Positions 17,735 through 28,339 of a DNA stretch of 64,000 nt are shown here, in pieces. How positions within the stretch are numbered: position 1 is the stretch's first letter; the number at the start of each line of letters is the position of its first letter. This stretch comes from Oxalicibacterium solurbis (GTDB taxonomy: Bacteria > Pseudomonadota > Gammaproteobacteria > Burkholderiales > Burkholderiaceae_D), in contig NZ_BMDP01000001.1 in assembly GCF_014635845.1 (NCBI RefSeq), positions 372,001 through 436,000 of the forward strand, in the 5' to 3' direction. A model generated the notes under the pieces. That model was not told where the DNA came from. It saw only the letters and a program-made list of their open reading frames with translations, and did no database searches. The position numbers and the translations under genes were made by a program.

Positions 17735-19093
17735 ATGTCATTTTCCGACCTCGGCCTGGCCGAAGGCATTGTTCGTGCCGTGACCGAACAGGGTTACAAC
17801 GCTCCCACTCCCATCCAGACGCAGGCGATTCCGGCCGTGCTGACCGGCGGCGATCTGCTGGCCGGCGCCCAGACCGGTACCGGCAAGACGGCCGGCTTCA
17901 CGCTGCCCGTACTGCATCGTCTCGCAAGCAGCGGCACGCCGCACAAGACACGCACGTCGCCACGCGCCATCCGCGCACTGGTGCTGACGCCGACACGCGA
18001 ACTTGCCGCGCAGGTCGAGGAAAGCGTACGCGCCTACGGCAAGTACACCAATCTGTCGTCGGCCGTCATCTTCGGCGGCGTCGGCATCAATCCGCAGATC
18101 AAGCTGCTGCAGCAAGGCGTCGATATTCTCGTTGCCACGCCGGGCCGCCTGCTCGATCACATGCAGCAAGGCACGGTCAATCTGGACAACATTGAAATCC
18201 TGGTGCTGGACGAAGCCGACCGCATGCTCGACATGGGTTTCATTCGCGACATCCGCAAGGTGCTGGCCGCGCTGCCGCCCAAGCGACAAAACCTGCTGTT
18301 TTCCGCCACCTTTTCCGACGAAATCAAGGCGCTGGCGAACGGCCTGCTGAACAATCCGGCGACGATCGAAGTCGCCCGGCTGAATTCCACCGTCGAGATC
18401 ATCGAACAGAAGATTCACCCGGTCGATCGCGACCGCAAGCATCCGCTGCTCGCGCACCTGATCAAGAGCCGCAGCTGGTCGCAGGTACTGGTCTTCACGC
18501 GCACCAAGCACGGTGCCAACCGCCTGGTCGAGCAGCTCGGCAAGGACGGCATTTCCGGCATGGCGATCCACGGCAACAAAAGCCAGACCGCACGCACCAA
18601 GGCACTGGCCGAATTCAAGGACGGCAAGCTGCAGGTGCTGGTCGCCACCGACATCGCCGCGCGCGGCATCGACATCGACCAGTTGCCGCACGTCGTCAAC
18701 TACGATCTGCCGAACGTGCCGGAAGACTATGTGCACCGCATCGGCCGCACCGGCCGTGCCGGCGCAACCGGCGAAGCCGTTTCGCTGGTCTGCGTCGACG
18801 AACACGTGATGCTGAAGGACATCGAAAAACTGATCAAGCGCAAGCTGCCGGCAGAAATCATCGTCGGCTTCGAGCCCGATCCGAATGCCAAGCCGCAGCC
18901 GATCCAGCTGCGCAGCCAGGGCCACGGCGGCCGCCAGCCTCAACAACCCGGTCGCCAGGGCGGCGGCTCGCGCCAATCGCAAGCAGCAGCCAAGCCGGCC
19001 AACGGCACGCCACGTCCTGGCAACCGCTCGGGGACTTCTTCCTCCAATCGCAACGGCAACCAGCCGCAGCGCAGCGCAGGCCGCGGCCGCTAG
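17735..19093 (+). CDS. rhlE: DEAD-box RNA helicase, RhlE group
   Basis: A 452-residue DEAD-box helicase with Q motif ([13 protein letters not shown]), Walker [12 protein letters not shown], motif Ib TPGRL, the DEAD box [16 protein letters not shown] motif, and motif [12 protein letters not shown]. The C-terminal 75 residues are Gln/Gly/Arg/Pro-rich and basic, an RNA-binding tail typical of the RhlE group. Start at 17735 ([10 protein letters not shown]) is set by family alignment; the longer open frame upstream overlaps suhB. Roles in ribosome assembly or RNA decay are inferred from the family. Confidence 0.92.
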   Translation: MSFSDLGLAEGIVRAVTEQGYNAPTPIQTQAIPAVLTGGDLLAGAQTGTGKTAGFTLPVLHRLASSGTPHKTRTSPRAIRALVLTPTRELAAQVEESVRAYGKYTNLSSAVIFGGVGINPQIKLLQQGVDILVATPGRLLDHMQQGTVNLDNIEILVLDEADRMLDMGFIRDIRKVLAALPPKRQNLLFSATFSDEIKALANGLLNNPATIEVARLNSTVEIIEQKIHPVDRDRKHPLLAHLIKSRSWSQVLVFTRTKHGANRLVEQLGKDGISGMAIHGNKSQTARTKALAEFKDGKLQVLVATDIAARGIDIDQLPHVVNYDLPNVPEDYVHRIGRTGRAGATGEAVSLVCVDEHVMLKDIEKLIKRKLPAEIIVGFEPDPNAKPQPIQLRSQGHGGRQPQQPGRQGGGSRQSQAAAKPANGTPRPGNRSGTSSSNRNGNQPQRSAGRGR

Positions 19094-19110
19094 AGCGCAA
19101 TCATCCCAAC

Positions 19111-19133
19111 GCTTGCGGCAAAATGCCGCAAGC
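19111..19133 (+). terminator. Hairpin downstream of rhlE
   Basis: A perfect 9 bp stem (GCTTGCGGC / GCCGCAAGC) with a five-base loop lies 17 bases after the rhlE stop. It lacks a T tract, so it may be a weak terminator or an mRNA 3'-end stabiliser. Confidence 0.4.
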
Positions 19134-19256
19134 ACCGGCCTGCGATGCCGGTCTACAAAGATGGTGGCGTCGCATACAATGACGTCTTTATCCTTACGCA
19201 TCGCCCGGTGTTCCCCCTCCGGCGACTCGCGTGCTGTTGACGAATCAGAACCGACC

Positions 19257-21923
19257 ATGTCATTGCCGGCAAACGAAAACAGATCTTCTCCGTCGCACGA
19301 AAAACACACGCCGATGATGCAGCAGTATCTGCGCATCAAGAGCGATCATCCGACCACGCTGGTGTTCTACCGGATGGGCGATTTCTACGAACTGTTTTTC
19401 GACGATGCCGAAAAAGCGTCGCGCCTGCTCGGCATCACGCTGACGCAACGCGGTTCGTCCAACGGCAATCCGATCAAGATGGCCGGCGTGCCCTTCCACG
19501 CGGTCGAACAATATCTGGCGAAACTGGTCAAGCTCGGCGAATCGATTGCCATCTGCGAACAGATCGGCGATCCGGCTACCAGCAAAGGACCTGTCGAACG
19601 CAAGGTCGTGCGCGTCATCACGCCAGGCACATTGACCGATTCCGATCTGCTGCCGGAAAAAGCCGAACGTCCGCTCCTGGCACTGAACAGCAGCACACAA
19701 CGCAAAAACGTGACGATCGGTCTTGCCTGGCTGTCGATGGCAAGCGGCGCGCTGAAACTCATGGAATTCACTGTCGAGGCACAACAGGTCGAAACGCGTC
19801 TCAAACAGGAACTGGAACGCATCGCACCGGCCGAAATCCTGCTGCCGGGCGGCATCGATCAGGCATTCGAAGAATATGCACAGGCCCGCAACACGCTGGT
19901 GCCGGACTGGCACTTCGACAGCGAACACGGCGGCAAGGCATTGCTCGAACAATTGCAGGTCGCCACGCTGAGCGGCTTCGGCGCCGACCGGCTCGATCCG
20001 GCAATCGGCGCCGCCGGTGCTCTGCTGCGCTACGCGCAATCGACGCAGAGCCAGGGACTGCAGCATGTACGCACGCTGACAGTCGAATCCGAGAACGAAT
20101 TCATCGGCCTCGATGCCGCCACGAGACGCAATCTGGAACTGACCGAGTCGTTGCGCAACCAGGACAACGCGCCCACGCTGTTCTCGCTGCTCGACCATTG
20201 CCGCACCGCGATGGGCTCACGCCTGCTGCGCCACTGGCTGCATCACGCACCGCGCGACCAGCGCATCGCCGTCGGCCGCCATACCGCCATCAATGCGCTG
20301 ATGCGTGCCGATGCCACCGGCGGCATCTCGTCGACGCTGGCGTCGGTGCCGGACATCGAACGCATCACGACGCGCATCGCACTGATGAGCGCCCGCCCGC
20401 GCGATCTCGCCGGTATGCGCAATGGTTTGCAGCAGCTGCCGTCGCTGCGCACCTACGTCTCGATGTGCAACAAGGATGCCGATGCGCCGCTGCTGAAATC
20501 GATTCACGACGCGCTGGCGACGCCGGGCGAATGCCTGGATCTGCTGGAGCGCGCAATCGCGATGGAGCCGGCCGCAATGGTGCGCGATGGCGGTGTCATA
20601 GCACGCGGCTACGATGCGGAACTGGACGAACTGCGCGGACTGTCCGAAAACGCCGGCCAGTTCCTGATCGACCTGGAAACACGCGAGCGCGAACGCACCG
20701 GCATCGCCAACCTGCGCGTCGAATACAACAAAGTGCACGGCTTCTACATCGAAGTCACGCACGGCCAGACCGACAAGGTGCCGGACGACTATCGCCGCCG
20801 CCAGACGCTGAAGAATGCCGAGCGCTACATCACGCCGGAACTGAAGGCGTTCGAGGACAAGGCGCTATCGGCGCAGGAACGTGCGCTAACGCGCGAGAAA
20901 TTCCTGTACGACCAGTTGCTGCAACAACTTCTGTTGCACATTCCGGTACTGCAAAGCATTGCGCATGCGCTGGCGCAACTGGACACGCTGGTGTCGCTCG
21001 CCGACCATGCCTTGCGCAACAACTGGTGCGCGCCGCAGTTGGTAGCCGAACCGGCCATCGCAATCGCGCAAGGCCGTCATCCGGTCGTCGAGAATCACAT
21101 CGAGCGTTTCATCGCCAACGATTGCGTGCTGAACGACGAACGCCGCCTGCTGCTGATCACCGGCCCCAACATGGGCGGTAAATCAACCTATATGCGGCAA
21201 GTCGCGCTGATCACGCTGCTGGCCTATGTCGGCAGCTTCGTGCCAGCCGCCAGCGCCGTCATCGGCCCGATCGATCGCATCTTCACGCGTATCGGCGCGG
21301 CCGACGATCTGGCTGGCGGCCGCTCCACCTTCATGGTCGAGATGACGGAATCCGCCGCCATCCTGAACGGTGCGACGGAGCATTCGCTGGTGCTGATGGA
21401 CGAAGTCGGCCGCGGCACGTCGACTTTCGATGGCCTCGCGCTGGCCTGGGCGATCGCACGCCACCTGATCGAAACCACGCGCAGCTTCACGCTGTTCGCC
21501 ACCCACTATTTCGAACTGACGCAACTACCGGAAGCGCACCAGACCGCCGCGAACGTCCATCTGTCCGCCGTCGAGCACAAGGATCGCATCGTTTTCCTGC
21601 ATGCAGTACAGACCGGTCCGGCATCGCAGAGCTACGGTCTGCAGGTAGCGCAGCTGGCCGGCGTGCCTCAAGTAGTGATCCGCGCTGCGCGCCGGCATCT
21701 GGCCTCGCTGGAAGCACATTCGGTTCAGCAAACGCCGCAATTCGACCTGTTCACAGAACGCGATAACGCGACAAGCGAACCGGAAATCGTCGTGCCACAA
21801 CTCTCGATAATGGACGAAGCCCTCGAAGACATCGACCCCGATGCGCTGTCGCCGCGCGAGGCGCTCGATGCTCTGTACCGGCTGAAGGAACTGAGCAAAC
21901 AATCGGGCAGATCGGGCCGTTAA
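19257..21923 (+). CDS. mutS: DNA mismatch repair protein MutS
   Basis: An 888-residue MutS, the mismatch sensor of methyl-directed repair. The N-terminal mismatch-contact motif F43-Y44-E45 sits in [10 protein letters not shown]. The ATPase domain has Walker [14 protein letters not shown], Walker [16 protein letters not shown] and the TATHYFELT-like signature [13 protein letters not shown]-terminal region after residue 800 contains the tetramer/MutL-binding tail. ATG 19257 ([10 protein letters not shown]) is used; the open frame further upstream is low-complexity and overlaps rhlE. Length fits the MutS1 class. Confidence 0.96.
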   Translation: MSLPANENRSSPSHEKHTPMMQQYLRIKSDHPTTLVFYRMGDFYELFFDDAEKASRLLGITLTQRGSSNGNPIKMAGVPFHAVEQYLAKLVKLGESIAICEQIGDPATSKGPVERKVVRVITPGTLTDSDLLPEKAERPLLALNSSTQRKNVTIGLAWLSMASGALKLMEFTVEAQQVETRLKQELERIAPAEILLPGGIDQAFEEYAQARNTLVPDWHFDSEHGGKALLEQLQVATLSGFGADRLDPAIGAAGALLRYAQSTQSQGLQHVRTLTVESENEFIGLDAATRRNLELTESLRNQDNAPTLFSLLDHCRTAMGSRLLRHWLHHAPRDQRIAVGRHTAINALMRADATGGISSTLASVPDIERITTRIALMSARPRDLAGMRNGLQQLPSLRTYVSMCNKDADAPLLKSIHDALATPGECLDLLERAIAMEPAAMVRDGGVIARGYDAELDELRGLSENAGQFLIDLETRERERTGIANLRVEYNKVHGFYIEVTHGQTDKVPDDYRRRQTLKNAERYITPELKAFEDKALSAQERALTREKFLYDQLLQQLLLHIPVLQSIAHALAQLDTLVSLADHALRNNWCAPQLVAEPAIAIAQGRHPVVENHIERFIANDCVLNDERRLLLITGPNMGGKSTYMRQVALITLLAYVGSFVPAASAVIGPIDRIFTRIGAADDLAGGRSTFMVEMTESAAILNGATEHSLVLMDEVGRGTSTFDGLALAWAIARHLIETTRSFTLFATHYFELTQLPEAHQTAANVHLSAVEHKDRIVFLHAVQTGPASQSYGLQVAQLAGVPQVVIRAARRHLASLEAHSVQQTPQFDLFTERDNATSEPEIVVPQLSIMDEALEDIDPDALSPREALDALYRLKELSKQSGRSGR

Positions 21924-21965
21924 AACACCATCGAGGCGCATTCAAGCGAAGCAGACAAGTCCGGC

Positions 21966-22877
21966 ATGAAATCTTCCATCCTTCGTTCGCTGCTCTGTCT
22001 TGCGCTGCTATGTCCACTGCTGGCGCTTGCAAGCGAAACTTTCAGCTTCGGCGTCATCGCCCGGCCCGCGCATGGGGCCACGACAACCGAGCTGTTGCAC
22101 AAAGCGATCGACGAAACCGATAGCGACAACCTCGCCTTCGTTGTTGCCAACGGCATCAAGGCCGATGACGAGTCGTGTTCCGATGCCGTGTACAACGACA
22201 GGCATGCGCTATACGAAAGTGCGAAAAATGGTCTGATCGTCTCGCTTACTTCCGGCGACTGGGCAGATTGCGCAAATGCGATGAAACATTCGATTGCCAT
22301 CGAACGCCTTCGTCGTTTACGCGAGCTGTTCTTCGTCGGCGAATTTTCGTTCGGGCAAAGCCAGATTCCGTTGATCCGGCAATCCACGATTCCGACGTTC
22401 CGCATGTATGCGGAAAACATGCACTGGCGCATCGGCAACGTGCTGTTTGCGACAATCAACCTGCCATCCAACAATAACAATTTCCAGAACGCCGCCGGCC
22501 GCAACAGCGAATACGAAGATCGTCAAGTCGCCAACAACGACTGGCTCAAGCGACTCTTCATCACCGCCAAGGCCAGCGGACTGAACGGCATCGTGCTCTT
22601 TTGCGACGGCAATCCGATGGCAGCGCATACGGAACATGATTCGGGCATTTTCTTCGGCGGCAAACGCGCCGGCTATGCCGAGATCCGCCATCACATTCTG
22701 AAATCGGCCACGGCCTTCCATGGCCGCATCCTGATCGTGCATGCCGAACGGAACGCGAAACCCGCGAAAGACATTCTCTGGCACGACAACATCGGCACGC
22801 TGTACGCTGCCGCACCATGGACCAAGGTTGCGGTAAATCCTGCGCTACCGCAGCTGTTCGCCGCCATTAGCCGATGA
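21966..22877 (+). CDS. Secreted protein of unknown function
   Basis: A 303-residue protein with a clear Sec signal peptide (MKSSILRSLLCLALLCPLLALAS, cleavage expected after ALA-S around residue 22). The mature part has VVANGIKADDESCSD near residue 60, SLTSGDWADCAN near 95, LFFVGEFSFGQ near 120 and LFCDGNPM near 215. This beta-strand-then-Asp/Asn/Gly pattern recalls calcineurin-like metallophosphoesterases, but the canonical DxH and GNHD motifs are missing, so no catalytic claim is made. It begins 42 bases after mutS and may be co-transcribed; a terminator follows at 22940-22967. Confidence 0.75.
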   Translation: MKSSILRSLLCLALLCPLLALASETFSFGVIARPAHGATTTELLHKAIDETDSDNLAFVVANGIKADDESCSDAVYNDRHALYESAKNGLIVSLTSGDWADCANAMKHSIAIERLRRLRELFFVGEFSFGQSQIPLIRQSTIPTFRMYAENMHWRIGNVLFATINLPSNNNNFQNAAGRNSEYEDRQVANNDWLKRLFITAKASGLNGIVLFCDGNPMAAHTEHDSGIFFGGKRAGYAEIRHHILKSATAFHGRILIVHAERNAKPAKDILWHDNIGTLYAAAPWTKVAVNPALPQLFAAISR

Positions 22878-22939
22878 CGGCATCCGGCACAGGACGCAAT
22901 GCTGCTTCGGCACCTTGACGCATACTTTCTGCGCAAAAC

Positions 22940-22967
22940 AAAAAAGGATGCCGAAGCATCCTTTTTT
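22940..22967. terminator. Bidirectional terminator between secreted orphan and slyD
   Basis: AAAAAAGGATGC, a short loop and GCATCCTTTTTT form a 6 bp stem with A and T tracts on both sides. It serves two convergent genes. Confidence 0.85.
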
Positions 22968-22982
22968 ATGGGCGAAACGATC

Positions 22983-23525
22983 TCAATGAATCGGATGGCT
23001 GCGGAACTGGTCGCCCGCCGTATCGTCATCGTCGTCACCATGATGATGGCCGTGTGGACCATGCACGTGGCCATGTGCAATTTCCTCTTCCGTCGCTTCG
23101 CGCACGCCCGTCACCTTCAGCGTGAAACGCAGCGCCATGCCGGCCAGTGGATGATTACCATCGAGCACCACCTTGTCGTCCGCGATATCCGTCACGGTGA
23201 AGATCACCGGCATCTCGTCGTCGTCCGGCGTTTCCGGCGAACCTTCGAACTGCATGCCGACTTCCAGCGGCGTCGGCAGGCGATTGCGCGGTTCGATCTT
23301 CACCAGCTCCGGATCGTAGTCGCCGAAGGCATCATGCGGTTCGACCTGAATCGTGTCTTCAAAGCCCACTGCCTTGCCTTCCAGCGCTTCCTCGATCTTC
23401 GGCAGCGTGTTGTCGTATCCGCCATGCAGATACGTCATCGGCTCACGGCTTTCCTCGATCAATTCACCCTGGGCGTCCGACAGTTTGTATTCCACGGTCA
23501 CGACCGTGTTCTTGGCTATCTGCAT
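22983..23525 (-). CDS. slyD: FKBP-type peptidyl-prolyl isomerase SlyD
   Basis: A 180-residue SlyD: an FKBP domain (residues 1-70 and 130-150) with an inserted chaperone flap (about 70-130) and a His/Asp-rich metal-binding tail (HGHVHGPHGHHHGDDDDD). In E. coli SlyD is a folding helper and nickel metallochaperone. The start at 23525 (MQIAKNTVVTVEYKLSD) matches the family; an upstream in-frame ATG is less likely. The tail is shorter than in E. coli but keeps the His clusters. Confidence 0.93.
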   Translation of the reverse strand: MQIAKNTVVTVEYKLSDAQGELIEESREPMTYLHGGYDNTLPKIEEALEGKAVGFEDTIQVEPHDAFGDYDPELVKIEPRNRLPTPLEVGMQFEGSPETPDDDEMPVIFTVTDIADDKVVLDGNHPLAGMALRFTLKVTGVREATEEEIAHGHVHGPHGHHHGDDDDDTAGDQFRSHPIH

Positions 23526-23629
23526 GATGGTCCTTTCATTGAATGCGGGCATTATACTCCGAGCCATTTTCGTGCCCTTTCGCGTCCTTTCACATTCTGT
23601 AGAACAAGTGCCTGCCCTATAATGGCGCG

Positions 23630-24757
23630 ATGAAAAAACTGCCCCTGCTGGGCGGCTTGACCGCCGCCGAATTCCTGCGCGATTACTGGCACAAGAAGCC
23701 CTTGCTGATCCGCCAGGCCATTCCCGATTTCAAGCCCTTGCTGTCGCGCGATCAACTGTTCGATCTGGCCGCGCAGGACGATGTGGAATCGCGACTGATC
23801 ACACGCGAAAAACGCCGCTGGAAAATGGACAGCGGCCCGTTCGGCGAGGTTCCTCCGCTGACACAAAAAAACTGGACGCTGCTGGTGCAAGGCGTCAACC
23901 TGCACGACGATGGAGTCGACGCCTTGATGCGCCAGTTCAGCTTCGTTCCCGACACGCGCCTGGACGACCTGATGATCAGCTATGCCACGCAAACCGGCGG
24001 TGTCGGCGCGCACTTCGATTCCTACGATGTGTTCTTGCTGCAGGCACAAGGCCACAGACGCTGGCGCATCGGCGCGCAAACCGATCTGACACTGCAGCAA
24101 GGCGTGCCGCTGAAAATCCTCAAGCATTTCGAACCGGAAGAGGAATTCGTACTCGCGCCCGGCGACATGCTCTACCTGCCGCCCCAGTATGCGCATGAGG
24201 GAACGGCGATGGACGAATGCATGACCTATTCGATCGGCTTTCGCGCCCCTTCCTATCAGGAACTGGGGCAAGCCTTTCTGGAATCGCTGATCGACAACAT
24301 CGACCTTCCTGGCCGCTATGCCGATCCCGACCTGAAACCGGCCAGGCATAGTGCCGAAATCAGCAAAGGCATGCTGTCACGCATTACCGCCGAACTGAAC
24401 AAGATCCGTTTTACGCAGGATGAGATTGCGCTCTTCATCGGAGAGTATCTGTCCGATCCCAAGGCGCACGTCTATTTCGATGCACCCGATGTTCAACTGA
24501 CAAAGGCGCGTTTTGCCCAGCTTGCTAAAAAAACAGGGGTCCGGTTGTCCCGCAAGACGCAAATGTTGCATCGCAACAATTACATTTTCCTCAATGGAAC
24601 GTCCTTTGAAACAGCCGGTTTCGACAAGGAAATTCTTGCTGCTCTGGCCAATGAGAGGATGCTCGACGGACAGGCGCTCAAGTCGGCATCCGAAGAATTG
24701 CTGGAAGGCTTGCATACCTGGTACAAGGACGGCTGGTTGCATTTGAAATCAACGTGA
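23630..24757 (+). CDS. roxA: Ribosomal protein uL16 arginine hydroxylase (RoxA/YcfD type cupin)
   Basis: A 375-residue JmjC/cupin_4 oxygenase depending on Fe(II) and 2-oxoglutarate, resembling YcfD/RoxA, which hydroxylates an arginine of ribosomal protein L16. The iron ligands are H128 and D130 in AHFDSYDVFLL and H189 in YLPPQYAHEGTA. The N-terminal block FLRDYWHKKPLLIRQAIP is conserved in the family. A helical C-terminal half (from about 230) matches the dimer and winged-helix domains. It is divergent from slyD. Confidence 0.9.
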   Translation: MKKLPLLGGLTAAEFLRDYWHKKPLLIRQAIPDFKPLLSRDQLFDLAAQDDVESRLITREKRRWKMDSGPFGEVPPLTQKNWTLLVQGVNLHDDGVDALMRQFSFVPDTRLDDLMISYATQTGGVGAHFDSYDVFLLQAQGHRRWRIGAQTDLTLQQGVPLKILKHFEPEEEFVLAPGDMLYLPPQYAHEGTAMDECMTYSIGFRAPSYQELGQAFLESLIDNIDLPGRYADPDLKPARHSAEISKGMLSRITAELNKIRFTQDEIALFIGEYLSDPKAHVYFDAPDVQLTKARFAQLAKKTGVRLSRKTQMLHRNNYIFLNGTSFETAGFDKEILAALANERMLDGQALKSASEELLEGLHTWYKDGWLHLKST

Positions 24758-24875
24758 TCCGGCCGCTCTCTTTTCTTGTGCGTACGCGGAACGATGGCGC
24801 AAAATCAGCGGTCGAATAGTCCTCCTGACCCTTTTTGTATCATTCGTACATCGACCTTAACAAAGTGTAAAACCG

Positions 24876-24906
24876 TTGTGTCATAGGCAAAAAGAAGCGC
24901 TATAAT
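24876..24906 (+). promoter_or_regulatory. Probable sigma-70 promoter of the small Ala/Pro lipoprotein gene
   Basis: A perfect TATAAT at 24901-24906 with a TTGTGT-like -35 at 24876-24881 (19 bp spacing) or GTGTCA at 24878-24883 (17 bp). The start codon is about 135 bases downstream, so the mRNA has a long leader. Confidence 0.55.
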
Positions 24907-25042
24907 TTGTGGCTAGGACGCTTGCGTTGCGTCGCACCGCAACAATGGTCGAAACAACAAACAGGCACCTACGCGCGATAATGACCGGTAATTATTGATC
25001 GCCATATCACAATCAACCACATCGTTATTTGAAAGATAAATC

Positions 25043-25273
25043 ATGACCAAATCCCTGCTGATCGCATCCCTGTTGGCTATCGCCCTGACCGCTTGCAGCA
25101 AAAAAGAAGAAGCACCGGCAGCACCGGCAGCTACTGAAGCTCCTGCAGCCGCTCCGGCCGCTGAAGCTCCGGCAGCTGCACCAGCAGCAGAAGCACCTGC
25201 AGCTCCGGCCGCTACCGAAGCTGCTCCGGCAGCTGAAGCACCTGCAGCTCCTGCAGAAGCTCCTGCAAAATAA
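25043..25273 (+). CDS. Small Ala/Pro-rich lipoprotein
   Basis: A 76-residue protein with a lipoprotein signal peptide; the lipobox is LTAC with the lipidated cysteine at C18. After SKKEE the mature chain is built almost only of Ala, Pro and Glu in a repeating APAAEAPAA pattern. This is probably an extended, flexible surface or periplasmic tether. It has its own promoter and a strong terminator right behind the stop, so it is a single-gene unit. No enzymatic role is suggested; the function is unknown. Confidence 0.8.
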   Translation: MTKSLLIASLLAIALTACSKKEEAPAAPAATEAPAAAPAAEAPAAAPAAEAPAAPAATEAAPAAEAPAAPAEAPAK

Positions 25274-25289
25274 TTCAGCCTGTCTGAAT

Positions 25290-25319
25290 AAAAAAGCCGA
25301 CCAGCAGGTCGGCTTTTTT
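25290..25319. terminator. Bidirectional intrinsic terminator
   Basis: AGCCGACC/GGTCGGCT 8 bp stem with a four-base loop, A tract on the left and T tract on the right, 17 bases after the small lipoprotein gene and before the convergent hydrolase gene. Confidence 0.88.
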
Positions 25320-25358
25320 ATTGCTTCGGTTTTCCACGCACGGCAAAAAACCACTCCG

Positions 25359-26129
25359 TCAGCAATCCATCCAGTCGAATCCTTGCTCCTGGCAAGCCGT
25401 CGTCAGTGCAACGGCATCCTGCACAATCGGCATCAATGCCGCCAACGCCAGTTCCGGCGTATTGTTCTTCAAACTCAGATGCGCTCCCACCACGCGCGTC
25501 AGTTGCGCACGATCCACTTCGGCAAGAATTTCGGCTGCAGCCTCGTTCGACAAATGACCATAATCGCCGCCGATGCGACGCTTCAGCGATTCGGGGTAAC
25601 GCGAATCCTTCAGCATCTGTCGATCGTGATTGCATTCCAGCATCAATGCATTGCAGCCGCCCAACGCCGCCATCATGTGATCAGTCGCATGGCCGGCATC
25701 GGTCAATACGCCAAGCTTGCGGTTGCCGTCATGCGCAATGTATTGCACCGGCTCACGCGCATCATGCGGCACCGTATAGGGCAACAATTCCACATCGCCG
25801 ATGGCAAAACGTTCCGTATCTCGACAGAAATGTAGCGACACGCCATCGCAATGGCTTTGTACTGCCTGATAAGTGCCGAAAGTCAGCCAGACCGGGATGC
25901 GATAACGACGCGCCAGCTTGAACACGCCGCCGATATGGTCCTGATGTTCATGTGTGACGATAATGCCGGAAATGTCATCCGGCATCAGCTGCAGCCGCGC
26001 AAGGCGGCGCTCGGTCTCGCGCATGGCAAAGCCGCAATCCAGCATGACAATGGTGCGTGTCGTGCCGGATTGAGTGGAAATGAGGAGGGAGTTGCCTTCA
26101 CTGCCGCTGCCGAGGCTGGCGAATTTCAT
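25359..26129 (-). CDS. MBL-fold metallohydrolase (YycJ/WalJ-like)
   Basis: A 256-residue metallo-beta-lactamase-fold protein with FASLGSGSEGNSLLI at the N-terminus and the metal motif THEHQDHIGG (HxHxDH) near residue 60, and further ligands in DAGHATDH and GAHLSLKNNTPE. It resembles the YycJ/WalJ group, for which 5'-exonuclease activity has been reported. It is the last gene of the dapA-bamC run on this strand, separated from bamC by 36 bases. Substrate not known from sequence. Confidence 0.85.
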   Translation of the reverse strand: MKFASLGSGSEGNSLLISTQSGTTRTIVMLDCGFAMRETERRLARLQLMPDDISGIIVTHEHQDHIGGVFKLARRYRIPVWLTFGTYQAVQSHCDGVSLHFCRDTERFAIGDVELLPYTVPHDAREPVQYIAHDGNRKLGVLTDAGHATDHMMAALGGCNALMLECNHDRQMLKDSRYPESLKRRIGGDYGHLSNEAAAEILAEVDRAQLTRVVGAHLSLKNNTPELALAALMPIVQDAVALTTACQEQGFDWMDC

Positions 26130-26165
26130 GCGCGCACCTCGGCAGCAACAGACATCGTTGCGATG

Positions 26166-27317
26166 TTATTTGAGCTGGTCGTTCAACAAGGTCAGAATGC
26201 GTTCGCCAGTCTTTGAAGCTTCCGCCTTGCCATTGTTGTCCAGCACGGTGATCTGGCTGGCATCACCGGAGCCCTTGACGGCAATACGGTAACGCACGGC
26301 CTTCTTGTCCTTGTCATCCTTGGAACCGAACGAGAACAGATTGCCGAAGAAGCCTTTCTTCTGCGTGGTCTGGGCATCCTCGTTCTGGTCTACGTAACGA
26401 ACGTAATACAAGCCCTGCGAGCGATCACGATCCTCGACGGTGAAGCCGACGCGATCCAGCGCCAGGCCAACACGACGCCACGCACGGTCAAACCCTTCAT
26501 CCACCTGCACGTAGCTGCCCTGCACGCTCTTCAGCAGTCGCGAGCGCGGTGCCTGCTGGACGGCACCACCGGCCACCGCTTCACGCGCTCGCGTTTCCTC
26601 GACGCCGAGATAGGTCATCATGCGCGACAGGAATTCCGCTTCCAGGCCCGGATCGGCGGCACGCGGCGTCCACACCGTTGTCTCCTTGTCGGAGCCGGTC
26701 AATTCCTCTTCGGCACCACGATGGCTGATATAGATTTCCGTCACACCATCGGCGCGGCGTTCCAGACGCGTACGGAACTTGTCACGCTCACCGGTCGAAT
26801 ACAGCGAATCGAAGATCTGGCCGATGGTCTTGCGCAGGAAGTCCTGAGGAATTTTGGCGCGGTTTTCCGCCCAGTCGGTTTCCATGATGCCGGTCTGCGG
26901 CGAATCGACATCGATCAGGAAGCCGTTCTCCTGCCAGAAATCCTTGATGCGCGGCCACAGCGCTTCCGGAGCCTGGCCGACGACCAGCCAGCGCTGCGAA
27001 CCGTCGCGCTCGATGTGGATGTCCGCTATCTTGTTCGGCGCCACGGTTTCGACCTTGCGTTCATCGTGCGCTTCCGCCTGCTTGGTGTACTGGGAAGCCG
27101 TCGCCGTGCCGCGCGCCGCATCCGGCAGTGCATAGCGATTGTCGTGCTGCAATTGCGTCAAATCCGGCGGGACTTCGAGCGTCGGAGTCTTCTTGGCCTC
27201 GCTCTTGTAATCGATGTGCCCTGGTTCGAGTGCCGAATTGATGGAACTGCATCCGGCCAGACCGGCAAGCATGAACAGCGAAATCAATCCGCGGTGTGCG
27301 AAACTGCGTGGAGCCAT
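26166..27317 (-). CDS. bamC: Outer membrane assembly lipoprotein BamC
   Basis: A 383-residue lipoprotein with a signal peptide and lipobox LAGC (lipidated C23). The N-terminal extended segment HIDYKSEAKKTPTLEVPPDL is the conserved BamD-binding stretch of BamC/NlpB, followed by two helix-grip domains. BamC is an accessory part of the BAM complex that folds outer-membrane beta-barrels. It lies 61 bases downstream of dapA; the dapA-bamC (nlpB) pair is conserved from E. coli. Confidence 0.9.
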   Translation of the reverse strand: MAPRSFAHRGLISLFMLAGLAGCSSINSALEPGHIDYKSEAKKTPTLEVPPDLTQLQHDNRYALPDAARGTATASQYTKQAEAHDERKVETVAPNKIADIHIERDGSQRWLVVGQAPEALWPRIKDFWQENGFLIDVDSPQTGIMETDWAENRAKIPQDFLRKTIGQIFDSLYSTGERDKFRTRLERRADGVTEIYISHRGAEEELTGSDKETTVWTPRAADPGLEAEFLSRMMTYLGVEETRAREAVAGGAVQQAPRSRLLKSVQGSYVQVDEGFDRAWRRVGLALDRVGFTVEDRDRSQGLYYVRYVDQNEDAQTTQKKGFFGNLFSFGSKDDKDKKAVRYRIAVKGSGDASQITVLDNNGKAEASKTGERILTLLNDQLK

Positions 27318-27378
27318 TGACGAAATCTTCCGAGATAAAAGGTGAAATGCAACCGGCGCTCAAGGCGCCGGTCAACGC

Positions 27379-28257
27379 TTATTGTAATACACCCGATTCG
27401 CGCATCGCCGCCCGCACGACATCGTGATATTCCTTGGCCAGCGGCACAATCGGCAGACGCATACCGGAAGGAATCAGGCCGATTTCCGCCATCGCCCATT
27501 TCAGCGGCACCGGATTCGGTTCGATGAACAGTTTGCTGTGCAACGGGAACACCTTGTTGTTGATGGCGATCGCTTCGGCGACACGGCCGTTGATCGCGGC
27601 ATCGCACAATTCATGCATCGCGCGCGGCGCAATGTTGGCCGTCACCGAAATATTACCCTTGGCACCGCAGAACATCAGCGCCATCGCGGTTGGATCATCG
27701 CCCGAATAGACGGCAAAATTCTTCGGCGCCAGACGCATCAAGTCAGTGCCTCGTGCAATGTTGCCAGTCGCATCCTTGACGCCGATCACGCCTGGCACCT
27801 GTGCCAGACGCAGGATGGTATCGTTGGACATGTCGGCTACCGTACGGCCCGGCACGTTGTACAGGATCGCCGGCAGATCGACCGCCTCGACGATCTTCTT
27901 GAAATGCTGGTACATGCCTTCCTGCGTCGGGCGGTTGTAGTACGGCACGACCTGCAGCGAGGCGTCGGCACCGACCTTCTTCGCATATTCGGTCAGTTCG
28001 ATCGCTTCGGAAGTGGAGTTGCCGCCGGTGCCGGCGATGACAGGGATGCGCTTTGCCGTATGTTCGACCGCGATGCGGATCAGTTCGCTATGTTCCTCGA
28101 CCGAGACGGTCGGCGATTCGCCGGTAGTGCCGACAATGACGATGCCGTCCGTGCCTTCGGCGATATGCCAGTCGATCAGCTTGCGAAGACCCGGCAAATC
28201 GAGTGAACCGTCTTCGTGCATGGGAGTAACGATTGCGACAATGCTGCCCTGAATCAT
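27379..28257 (-). CDS. dapA: 4-hydroxy-tetrahydrodipicolinate synthase DapA
   Basis: A 292-residue TIM-barrel enzyme condensing pyruvate and aspartate semialdehyde, the first committed step to lysine and diaminopimelate. The Schiff-base lysine is K161 in [11 protein letters not shown], and the catalytic tyrosine is Y133 in [19 protein letters not shown] is the conserved pyruvate-binding loop. Length and motifs equal E. coli DapA. It is followed by bamC. Confidence 0.96.
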   Translation of the reverse strand: MIQGSIVAIVTPMHEDGSLDLPGLRKLIDWHIAEGTDGIVIVGTTGESPTVSVEEHSELIRIAVEHTAKRIPVIAGTGGNSTSEAIELTEYAKKVGADASLQVVPYYNRPTQEGMYQHFKKIVEAVDLPAILYNVPGRTVADMSNDTILRLAQVPGVIGVKDATGNIARGTDLMRLAPKNFAVYSGDDPTAMALMFCGAKGNISVTANIAPRAMHELCDAAINGRVAEAIAINNKVFPLHSKLFIEPNPVPLKWAMAEIGLIPSGMRLPIVPLAKEYHDVVRAAMRESGVLQ

Positions 28258-28339
28258 GATAAATGTGAGCGAAAAAAAGAGAATATTTGATTGTAGCGGA
28301 TCGCCGCCGGAATAGCGCGGCAGTGGCCCAATATAAGCG

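Noticed and set aside
18885-19256. Long N-terminal extension of MutS (124 codons)
   Set aside because: It overlaps rhlE in another frame and has no MutS similarity; ATG 19257 fits the family.
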